NCBI GenBank assembly: GCA_965153455.1
Contig: OZ234501.1
Location: 3,782,001 to 3,846,000 of the forward strand
Direction: 5' to 3'
Source: Sphagnum compactum
Taxonomy: Eukaryota > Bryophyta > Sphagnopsida > Sphagnales
Length of the DNA: 64,000 bases
Each line of letters opens with the position of its first letter. The first letter of the stretch is position 1. The notes beneath the pieces were generated by a model. That model was not told the DNA's origin, did no database searches, and saw only the letters and a list, made by a program, of their open reading frames with translations. Made by a program: the position numbers and the translations under genes. Below, piece by piece: positions 12,601-20,679 of the stretch.

Positions 12601-12850
12601 AAGATTGTTATTACTTTTGACCTAGTCAATAGGGGGCAACATGTTTACTAGTGTTCTAGTGTTGACCTAGTTATTAGTTGAGTTAACTCACTAGACATAA
12701 CATCAGAAAAAAATAGCAACTAACCCAATTTCTAGCAAAACCAAGGCAAATAATTGCTATTCATGACCTATCCTAGATAATTTATTTAGGAAGTGGTTAC
12801 CTTTATCTGAGGTGCTTTCACCAAGAACAACAACCCCATAAAAACTTGTG

Positions 12851-12853
12851 TCA
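12851..12853. repeat. left TSD (TCA) of the CACTA element
   Basis: TCA directly precedes CACTAGAAG and is repeated directly after the right terminus at 28,982-28,984. Three bases is the duplication length of CACTA elements. Confidence 0.75.
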
Positions 12854-12988
12854 CACTAGAAGAAAACTGGGTTATTGTAACCAACCAATTTGCGACTAGT
12901 TGCGACTATTTGACATTTACAATTATTGTTGGTTATATTTATAACTACTTTTTGCATTTGGTCTTGCTTGTAACTACTCTATGACTAA

Positions 12989-12993
12989 CTTGC
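12989..12993. repeat. TSD (CTTGC) of copia A, left copy
   Basis: CTTGC here and at 18,667-18,671 flank copia A exactly. Removing the element restores ACTAACTTGCGACTAATGG, a CACTA subterminal motif. Confidence 0.9.
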
Positions 12994-13479
12994 TATTGGA
13001 AACAACTTGAAAACAAGCAAGAAATGAAAGTTTCAAGGTTTATGAAATGGACCAATTGTATTATCTAACAAGAAGATTACAAAGGTTGTATGCTTCAAAT
13101 GCTACAATCACAAAACTATGGCTTGCAACAACTAACAAAGCTTGAAGGTTCTATGTGCACTCAAAAACCATGAAAGGAGAGAATGAAAGACAACTCAAAA
13201 CCACTCCATTATATACTAACTCCTAACCCTAAAGTAGCCGCCACTTAACCCTAACCAAGCCGCCGCCTAACCCTAGCCGCCACAAACCCTAACCCTAGCC
13301 GCCGCCAAACCCTAACCCTAGCCGCCGCCAAGCCCTAAGTAGCCTCCACTTCCAAACCCTAACCACCATTATTCAACCTAACCTAACTACTATAAGGATG
13401 TGAATACTATTCATCCTTTTGATGAATGTTTCACACATTCATCAACATTGGGAATTAGAAACGAATAGTATTTCTAACA
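12994..13479 (-). mobile_element. 3' LTR of copia A (486 bp)
   Basis: Plus strand TATTGGAAAC...TTTCTAACA, so on the element strand the ends are TGTTAG...CCAATA (TG...TA). It holds five AGCCGCC motifs among AACCCTAA runs and a TATATA box. It is about 25 bp longer than the 5' LTR, mainly by one extra unit of the GCC/telomere-like repeat. On the element strand it is preceded by the purine tract GAGTGGGAG (13,480-13,488). Confidence 0.9.
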
Positions 13480-13487
13480 CTCCCACT

Positions 13488-16109
13488 CTATGAAGTTTCT
13501 AATCCGAACATGCTTATCAATTTGTAATGTCGTTCTTTCGGTAATGCCTTGATGAGCACATCCGCCACCATCTCTTCCGTTGAACAATATTCGAACGTAA
13601 CTTCGCCATTTTCAACTCGTTCTCGAACAAAGTGATGCTGAACATCAATGTGTTTTGTTCGAGCATGTTGCGTGGGATTCTTTGTCAATGATATTGCACC
13701 TTGGTTGTCACATCGAATCACCATCACCTTCTTCTCTTTCATGTACCCTAATTCTTTCATGAGCTTTGTCATCCATATGGCTTCCTTGGTAGCTTGTGTG
13801 CTTGCCATGTATTCGGCCTCCGTCGTTGACAAAGCGATTGTGGGTTGTCGTTTGCTACTCCACGAAGTGGCACCACCTCCCATCATGAATACAAACCCTG
13901 TGGTGGATCTCTTATCCTCAAGGTCACCGGCCCAATCCGCATCACAATATGCGACCACATCTTGGGGTGATAATCCTCCGAAGCGTAATTTGAATTGCAA
14001 TGTGCCTTGCAAGTATCGAAAAATGCGCTTCACCGCAATCCAATGTTCTAGGCTTGGATTGGCCATGTGTTGACTCACCACACTTATTGGGTACGCCAAA
14101 TCGGGTCGAGTACACAACATGGCATACATCAAGGATCCCACAGCTTGTTGATAAGGAACCTTCACCATTTCATCATCCTTGTTCATATTCTTCTTCAACT
14201 TCGTCTTGGGATCAAGTGGCACTCCGATGACTTTGCAATCCTCCATGGGAAAGCGTTTGAAAATCTCCTTGAGATACCCAATTTGGTTGACGTAAAGAAG
14301 ACGTTGTGCACGATCCCTTTCCACTTCCATGCCAAGGAAAAAATGCAAATCGCCAAGATCTTTCATTTCGAACTTTTGAGAAAGTTCTTCCTTCACTTGC
14401 AAAAGCTTGTCCTTATTATTGCACACCAAGATGAGATCATCGACGTAGACGACGATGAAAAATTTCACATCCTCGACTTGTGCAACATACACACTAAAGT
14501 CCGCATCACTTCTCGTAAACTGGATGCTTTTCAAGAAAGCGTCTAACTTTTGGTTCCAAGCCCTTGGAGATTGTTTCAAGCCATACAATGACTTGTGAAG
14601 CTTACACACAAGATGTTCACCTTCATGTGCGAATCCTTCGGGTTGCTCCATGTAGATCTCCTCTTCAAGGTCACCATTGAGAAATGCGGTTTTGACGTCC
14701 ATTTGATGAATCTCCATGTCTTCAATGGCCGCTAGTGCAAGGATACAACGAATTGACACAAACTTTACAACGGGTGCAAAAGTTTCATTGTAATCGACTC
14801 CAAATGTTTGGGTGAAACCTCTTGCCACAAGTCTCGCCTTGTACCGTTCAACTTCACCATCTACCCCATGTTTGATTTTGAACACCCATTTGCAAGAAAT
14901 GGGTTTTCTACCCTTGGGGAGTGGCACCAAGGACCAAGTGTTGTTGACAAGAAGAGAGTCGTATTCTTCTTGCATGGCAATCTCCCACTTCTTTGCATCT
15001 TCGCCATTCAACGCTTCTTCCACGGTTTGGGGTTCTTCCGAAAATGCCATGGTGGCTCGTTCCACCTCTTTGGTGGCGACCCACCAATCACAAGGCCACT
15101 CCTTACGTTGTCTTTGGGGCCTTTCTCTCGGTCCATCTTGTTGTGGTTCATTCAAACCCTCATCTTGTGATGAAGCAAATTCTTCTTCCCAAGAAGAGTT
15201 TGTTGTAGATTCATCACCTTCCACGTCTTCCGCTGGTCTTGCCTTCAAAGATATAGGATTAACATCCTTCACAAGTTCATCGACTTCATCCACAACAAGG
15301 TGTTCTATTTCGTTTGAAAGGGATCTCTTATCACGAACACCTTCTACTTCTTCCGTCCCTTCAAGGAACACAACATCTCGACTCTTAATGATCCTTTTGG
15401 TTTTTAGACACATTAAGCGATATGCTTTGGTCCCTTCACAATACCCTAGAAACACACAAGGTATGGATTTGGACTCTAATTTGCTTCTCTTTTCATCTGC
15501 AACGTGTACAAATGTTTTGCAACCAAAAACTCTCAAATGAAATACATCCGGCTTTGTACCGGTCCACGCTTCTTGTGGGGTCTTTGAATCAAGAACTTTA
15601 GTTGGGCATCGATTCTTGATGTAAACCGCCGTGTTCACCGCCTCCGCCCAAAACTCCAAGTCAAGTCCTTGTGCACGAATCATGCTTCTAGCGCATTCCA
15701 TGATGGTCCTATTGGCTCGTTCCGCAACTCCATTTTGTTGTGGTGTGTAAGGTGCACTTGTTTGACGTTCGATTCCACATTCATGCAAAAAGTCATCAAA
15801 CTTTTTGGACACAAATTCTCCTCCGTTGTCGGATCGCAAGGTTTTGATCTTCATGCCGGTTTGATTCTCCACTAAGGCCTTGTATGCCTTGAATTTGTCC
15901 AAAACTTGTCCTTTGGCTTTCAAAAGGTAAACATGAGTTTTTCTCGAAAAGTCGTCGATGAAGGTGATGAAGTATCGTGCTCCACCTCGAGATGTGGTCT
16001 TCATCGGTCCGCACACATCACTATGCACTAGTTCCAAAAGCCCTACTTGCTCCATCTTTAGGAAAAGATGTCCTTTGATGTTTGCCTTCAATGCAAGCTT
16101 CACACACAT
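13488..16109 (-). CDS. copia A pol: integrase, reverse transcriptase, RNase H
   Basis: An 873-codon frame whose first about 20 residues are out of frame with the real protein; true homology begins at LLELVHSDVCGPM. The integrase core keeps all three acidic residues, in HSDVCGPM, RSDNGGEF and NGVAERANRT. The RT palm has QMDVKTAFLNGDLEEEIYM and the catalytic YVDDLILV. The RNase H has CDADWAGD and the intact TTEAEYMAS. The frame ends after KALPKERHYKL, close to the polypurine tract. The enzymes copy the RNA and insert the cDNA. The frame is open in itself but is disconnected from gag-protease by one frameshift near 16,035-16,090. Confidence 0.88.
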   Translation of the reverse strand: MCVKLALKANIKGHLFLKMEQVGLLELVHSDVCGPMKTTSRGGARYFITFIDDFSRKTHVYLLKAKGQVLDKFKAYKALVENQTGMKIKTLRSDNGGEFVSKKFDDFLHECGIERQTSAPYTPQQNGVAERANRTIMECARSMIRAQGLDLEFWAEAVNTAVYIKNRCPTKVLDSKTPQEAWTGTKPDVFHLRVFGCKTFVHVADEKRSKLESKSIPCVFLGYCEGTKAYRLMCLKTKRIIKSRDVVFLEGTEEVEGVRDKRSLSNEIEHLVVDEVDELVKDVNPISLKARPAEDVEGDESTTNSSWEEEFASSQDEGLNEPQQDGPRERPQRQRKEWPCDWWVATKEVERATMAFSEEPQTVEEALNGEDAKKWEIAMQEEYDSLLVNNTWSLVPLPKGRKPISCKWVFKIKHGVDGEVERYKARLVARGFTQTFGVDYNETFAPVVKFVSIRCILALAAIEDMEIHQMDVKTAFLNGDLEEEIYMEQPEGFAHEGEHLVCKLHKSLYGLKQSPRAWNQKLDAFLKSIQFTRSDADFSVYVAQVEDVKFFIVVYVDDLILVCNNKDKLLQVKEELSQKFEMKDLGDLHFFLGMEVERDRAQRLLYVNQIGYLKEIFKRFPMEDCKVIGVPLDPKTKLKKNMNKDDEMVKVPYQQAVGSLMYAMLCTRPDLAYPISVVSQHMANPSLEHWIAVKRIFRYLQGTLQFKLRFGGLSPQDVVAYCDADWAGDLEDKRSTTGFVFMMGGGATSWSSKRQPTIALSTTEAEYMASTQATKEAIWMTKLMKELGYMKEKKVMVIRCDNQGAISLTKNPTQHARTKHIDVQHHFVRERVENGEVTFEYCSTEEMVADVLIKALPKERHYKLISMFGLETS

Positions 16110-17427
16110 GGTGCAATGGCACTTCTTTCAAATTCATGCCATTGACCATATTCTCCAACTTCTTAAGACTCGCCATGTTGAGGTGGCCAAGTCTTTGGTG
16201 CCAAAGCGTAGCTCTTTCATTCGAAGACTTTGCCACATTCGCACTCTCCTTTCGAACATTGACGTTGAGAAGATACAAGTTCTTCTCCCTTCGTGCTTGC
16301 GCCACAACGGTTCCATGGACATTGTTGACCTTACAACCATCCTTGTCAAACTCCACTTTCAAGCCCTCCGAAATGAGTTTGCTAACAGAAATGAAACTAT
16401 TCTTCATTTTCGGAACATGAAGAACTTGTGTGATGGTTGTAAGCAAGGTTTTACCTCCAACTTGCATTGTGGCCTTGATGCTCCCTTTGCCAATGGCCTC
16501 CAAAATGGTGTCATCTCCCATGTACACCTTTCGTGCAACGATGGATTCGTAAGTGGTGAACCACTCTCGTTCGAACGTCATGTGTTGCGTTGCACCCGAA
16601 TCAATGATCCAATCGTTTCTCGCATGATCATTAGCACTCAAGGCGGTAACAAACATTTGTTCTTGATCATCACAAGCTTGGTTTGCTTTTTCTTTCTCAT
16701 CACTCTTCTTCTTCAAACAATTCCTCACAAAGTGTCCGGGTTTTTTACAATAAAAGCAAAGCTTTTCATTTGCCTTATGGGTTTTGTTAAGCAATGCGAC
16801 ATTCTCTTTACTTTCACTTTCTTTTCTTTCGGAAACCTCATGAAGCAATCGAGCGACGATAAATTGAAGGTCAACATCCTTGGTTGACATGGACTCCAAA
16901 CTCGTGACCAAGTTATCAAAAGATGGGGGAAGGTTCATGAGAAGTACCATGTAGACGTCCTCATCTTCAATGTTCACCTCAATAGATCGTAATTGATCCG
17001 CAAGCGCTTTCACCATGTTGATGTGCGCAAGCAAGTCCTCCCCTTCTTGCATTTTGATGGTGAAGAACCTCCTTCGAAGAAACAACTTGTTTCCGATGGT
17101 CTTGGCTTCGTGGACACCGCAAAGTGTTTCCCAAGCGCTTTTGACATTTTCACAATATTGAATGTGTGCAAGTTGTGCATCCGTGAGATGTTCACAAAGT
17201 AGTGCAAATGCCTTGGTTGCCTTTTCGTTATAATCCGTGATTTGATCTTCATCATGGGGAATTGTTGCACTCCCATCAACAAACTTCAAAAGCCCATGCT
17301 TAGAAAGCATCATGCGCATCTTGAACTTCCAAAGGTGAAAGTTGCCACCATCAAACTTTTCCATGACTTTCAAAGACTCCATTTGGAATGATGACATTTT
17401 GTTGAACACAAATGCTAAAACAAACAC
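16021..17427 (-). CDS. copia A gag-protease and integrase N-terminus
   Basis: A 468-codon frame; the likely start is the second Met (MSSFQMESLKV, at 17,397). A copia gag (UBN2) domain covers about residues 15-200, with LWKFKMRMMLSKHGL and KMQEGEDLLAHINMVKALADQL. The zinc knuckle CFYCKKPGHFVRNC is CX2CX4HX4C. The protease motif is DWIIDSGATQHM. The GAG-pre-integrase zinc finger has LWHQRLGHLN and CEACIEGK. The frame then runs off into unrelated residues just after SFPKDG, where the pol frame takes over 88 bases upstream of its end. This is a simple indel in a once continuous polyprotein. Confidence 0.88.
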   Translation of the reverse strand: MFVLAFVFNKMSSFQMESLKVMEKFDGGNFHLWKFKMRMMLSKHGLLKFVDGSATIPHDEDQITDYNEKATKAFALLCEHLTDAQLAHIQYCENVKSAWETLCGVHEAKTIGNKLFLRRRFFTIKMQEGEDLLAHINMVKALADQLRSIEVNIEDEDVYMVLLMNLPPSFDNLVTSLESMSTKDVDLQFIVARLLHEVSERKESESKENVALLNKTHKANEKLCFYCKKPGHFVRNCLKKKSDEKEKANQACDDQEQMFVTALSANDHARNDWIIDSGATQHMTFEREWFTTYESIVARKVYMGDDTILEAIGKGSIKATMQVGGKTLLTTITQVLHVPKMKNSFISVSKLISEGLKVEFDKDGCKVNNVHGTVVAQARREKNLYLLNVNVRKESANVAKSSNERATLWHQRLGHLNMASLKKLENMVNGMNLKEVPLHHVCEACIEGKHQRTSFPKDGASRAFGTSA

Positions 17428-17699
17428 TCTATGTTTTTTGTATTCAAATGAAGTGCAAGTGGGAGAATTTGAAGTTGAAAAACTTGCTAATGTTTGAAGA
17501 CCTCACTTGAAATCTCTCCCACTCAATGGCTATATGTCACAAAACAAAACCCTTACAAAAAACCCTCAAACACTTGAAAAACTTTCTAGCACAAACTTGA
17601 AATTTGGCTTGAAACTTGTAGGATTGGCGAAGAACTCTCTTTGACACACTTGAAACTTAAACCTTTCAACAACTTGGGAAGAAACTTCTCTTACACCTC

Positions 17700-17930
17700 A
17701 AACTTCAATGTTGAAACTTTCAACAACTCGAAGAACTCTCTTTCACAAACTTTCTCAAACTTCAATGTTGAAACTTTCAACAACTCGAAGAACTCTCTTC
17801 CACAAACTTTCTCAAACTTCAATGTTGAAACTCTCAACAACTCGAAGAACTCTCTTCCACAAACTTTCTCAATCTTCAATGTTGAAACTCTCAACAACTC
17901 GAAGAACTCTCTTCCACAAACTTTGAACTT
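17700..17930. repeat. four 57-bp tandem repeats in the copia A leader
   Basis: Four adjacent copies of a unit containing TTCAATGTTGAAAC, TCAACAACTCGAAGAACTC and CCACAAACTTTCTC, differing by only a few bases. Each holds short inverted repeats (TTCAATGTTGAA and TTGAAACTTTCAA), so the leader RNA could fold into a series of small hairpins. It lies between the primer site and gag. Confidence 0.9.
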
Positions 17931-18189
17931 AAAACTTTGAAACTTAAAACTTGAAAAACACTCTTCCACACTTGAGAACTTACAACACTTCGAAGAAGTC
18001 TCTTCCACACCTCCCACTCACTTGGAAAAGTTGCAAGCTCCTTGTATGCCACCACTTGGAAATGAACTCCCACTCACTTTGCAAACTAAAAATCTTCTCT
18101 CAAAAGGATTCTCTCCTTTTTTCTATGCAATACAAGCTCAAAACCTTTCACTACTTCTTGTTCTAACACAATGTCCTTTCTCTTGCTTG

Positions 18190-18205
18190 GTGTGGGCCCA
18201 TAACC
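18190..18205 (-). other. copia A primer site matching the anticodon arm of tRNA-iMet
   Basis: Immediately after the 5' LTR the element strand reads GGTTATGGGCCCACAC. The first 14 bases pair with GTGGGCCCATAACC, the anticodon stem-loop of plant initiator tRNA-Met, and not with its CCA end. The same kind of site is known from Drosophila copia, which primes with a tRNA half. Confidence 0.8.
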
Positions 18206-18666
18206 TATTGGAAACAACTTGAAAACAAGCAAGAAATGAAAGCTTCAAGGTTTATGAAATGGAACAATTGTATTAACTAACAAGAAGATTACAAAGGTTG
18301 TATGCTTCAAATGCTATAATCACAAAACTATGGCTTGCAACAACTAACAAAGCTTGAAGGTTCTATGTGCACTCAAAAACCATGAAAGGAGAGAATGAAA
18401 GACAACAGAACCACTCCATTATATACTAACTCCTAACCCTAAAGTAGCCGCCACTTAACCCTAACCTAGCCGCCGCCTAACCCTAGCCGCCACCAAACCC
18501 TAACCCTAGCCGTCGCCAAACCCTAAGTAGCCTCCACTTCCAAACCCTAACCACCATTATTCAACCTAACCAACTACTATAAGGATGTGAATACTATTCA
18601 TCCTTTTGATGAATGTTTCACACATTCATCAACATCGGGAATTAGAAACGAATAGTATTTCTAACA
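18206..18666 (-). mobile_element. 5' LTR of copia A (461 bp)
   Basis: Same ends as the 3' LTR (element strand TGTTAG...CCAATA). On the element strand three AGCCGCC boxes plus one mutated copy (AGCCGTC), within AACCCTAA repeats, lie upstream of a TATATAAT box at about 18,418-18,425, which fits a U3 promoter. CTTGC follows at 18,667-18,671. Confidence 0.9.
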
Positions 18667-18671
18667 CTTGC

Positions 18672-19309
18672 GACTAATGGATTTTTTCATCCTTTCATTT
18701 GGATAGCTTTCAACATAATTTCCATCCAAGAAGACCCTTCTACCTACCATTAGTTGCAAATGTCACCAAATGAGTCGTAGCCCTGTGGGTATTCCAAATG
18801 TATTATACATATTTTAGGCATAAAGGCTCCACAATTGTATATTGAATGTATTCTGTACAAGGGCCATTTTTGTACAATTTGATATCAGCAAATGATGCGA
18901 TGCAAGGTCAAGGCAACCCTCTCTATACTCTGAATGACTGTCAACTGGCTTCACTCTTCAACAAACTTTTGGTCCAAGGGAAGCTTATGATCTGCACTTA
19001 CTCCTTCAACTTCATCCAAACTACAAAGGTTGTGTGGTACAACACTTTTGGCTAAAACACAAAAAAAATTATAACCAAAAATCTATAATAAAAGTGCCAA
19101 TTGAAACCCCATTATGTTTTTCTTAGATTTTCAAAAGCCATAAATCGACCAAAATTTGAGAAAAATCGCCAAATTTCTTTACATGCTTCAACTAGGTAGG
19201 CCAAATCTGACTAAATCTTCCTCACCCCTTTTGGCTACAACACAAAATTGATCACTAAATGTTTTTACAGAAATTTATTAAAAAAAAATTAAGAAAAAAA
19301 CAGGACAGA
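18672..19309. other. CACTA interior, unassigned
   Basis: Resumes the CACTA subterminal sequence (GCGACTAATGG) after copia A. An open frame at 18,846-19,055 shows no recognised domain. No transposase homology was found. Confidence 0.4.
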
Positions 19310-19362
19310 AAAAAAAAAAAAAAGAGAGAGTGTGTGTGTGTGTGTGTTTGTTTGTTTGTTTG
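19310..19362. repeat. compound microsatellite A(n)(GA)(GT)(GTTT)
   Basis: Poly-A followed by short GA, GT and GTTT runs at the start of the GA-rich tract that precedes the captured gene. Confidence 0.9.
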
Positions 19363-19370
19363 GAGCTCTT

Positions 19371-19766
19371 TCCTTCATAGAGATGATAATGGGTATCAAG
19401 AGTTTTGGTTTTGTAGAGATCTAAAAATGAAATAAAAAATATGGGCATGTTTGTTGGGTATTTGGGTTCATGAGTTTGGTGCTGGATGGTGGAGAGCTTG
19501 GGTATGGGAGGAGATCACTCATGTGAGGAGGAGGAGGAGGAAGAGGAGGAGGAAAAAGAAGAAGAAGAAGAAGAAGAATGAGGAGTTGGGGATGATCAGT
19601 TTTTCTTCCTAAGGGAATGCTGCTGCTCACTTCTTGTAATGGGATCACACTGAAGTGGGGTGGGTGGTGGGGAGAGTGGAGGAGCTGAGAGGGTTGTGGG
19701 GGGGGGGGGAGAAAGGAAAGGGATTTTTAGGGTTTGAGCTGTGGAAGAGATTACAGAGATAGAGAG
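19371..19766 (+). promoter_or_regulatory. putative captured 5' flank / 5' UTR of the PH-RhoGAP gene
   Basis: GA-rich, purine-biased DNA with a GGA/GAA repeat at 19,525-19,580 and a G-run at about 19,700, leading straight into the exon 1 ATG. Such GA-rich tracts are common in plant 5' UTRs. No TATA box is clear, so promoter activity is only an inference from position. Confidence 0.3.
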
Positions 19767-19826
19767 ATGTCAGCTGCGGTGAGTCCAGCACCGTTCGAGC
19801 GATCTCGGAACTGGGGAAGCAATCTG
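19767..19826 (+). CDS. PH-RhoGAP exon 1
   Basis: Twenty codons from the ATG at 19,767 to ...WGSNL, then GTGAGC. Phase 0. The start MSAAV...FERSR matches the N-terminus of plant PHGAP proteins. Confidence 0.75.
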
Positions 19827-20643
19827 GTGAGCTTTCTTGTCCTCCTCCTCCAGGACCCTTTGGTCATTTGTTTTGTTTTGTTTTTTCCGGGAGCTGGGTT
19901 TTCCTTCACACATTGTGGTATTTTTTGTTAGACTTCCTAGATCTAGGGCTTTGCAGCTGTGAGAAGATCAAATCAGTGGTTGTTGTTGCTGTTGGTGGGA
20001 GAGTGGTTTTGAGATTGCCAGGGAGAGAGATGGGAAACTACTGCATCCGGTTCTAAGACTTTGCGTCTGTCTGTCTGCATGTGTTTTCTTCGTAGAAAGC
20101 GTTGGTGCCACAGAGAGAGAGAGAGAGAGCTTGAACTTGTGCTTGTGGTTGCTTTCTGAGAGGTTATGGAGGGGTGTGATAAATTTCAGGTATACAAGAG
20201 TGGGCCGCTCTTCATTTCATCAAAAGGTATAACCCTAATCTCTGCTGAGGCAGCATCAATCTTTCTTTCTTTCACTTCCAATGTGGGTAATGACCTAATT
20301 GTTGTTGTTTTTTATGGTGATGATGATAATGAACTCCTTATTCCTCCTCTTCTTCTTGAGACGGATCTGAGTGCTTTTTTTGGGGTTGTTTGTTTGTTTG
20401 TTTCTTCAGCTGCCTGTGATTTTTCTTCTTCTTCTTCTACAGCTGAAGAGCTCCAGACTAACAAACAAGATGGATTTGAATTTGATTGCAAAAGAGGGTT
20501 CAAGATCAGTACCTATTTAGATCTGCAATTCCATTTCGGGCATTCTGCTGTTTTGATGCTGCTGTTACTGCTGATCAACATCTACTGTATTATGGTTTTT
20601 GATAACCCACAACTTTGTGTAGATCTTCAACCAGCTGTTGCCA

Positions 20644-20679
<36 letters not shown>

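Larger units (their letters stand above)
12994..18666 (-). mobile_element. Ty1/copia retrotransposon A, complete but frameshifted
   Basis: A full 5.67-kb element: 5' LTR 18,206-18,666, primer site 18,190-18,205, repeat-bearing leader, gag-protease frame 16,021-17,427, integrase-RT-RNase H frame 13,488-16,109, polypurine tract, 3' LTR 12,994-13,479, and a CTTGC target duplication. It lies near the left end of the CACTA element. By my hand count its LTRs differ at roughly 9 substitutions plus several indels. A frameshift splits the polyprotein, so it would need help from another copy. Confidence 0.92.

Noticed and set aside
13648-15540. Plus-strand open frames of 120-242 codons at 13.6-15.5 kb
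   Set aside because: They are antisense shadows of the copia A pol frame, which has all expected domains in order.
17641-18017. Repeat-containing open frames on both strands at 17.6-18.0 kb
   Set aside because: They arise from the 57-bp leader repeats of copia A, whose length is a multiple of three; both strands stay open for that reason.
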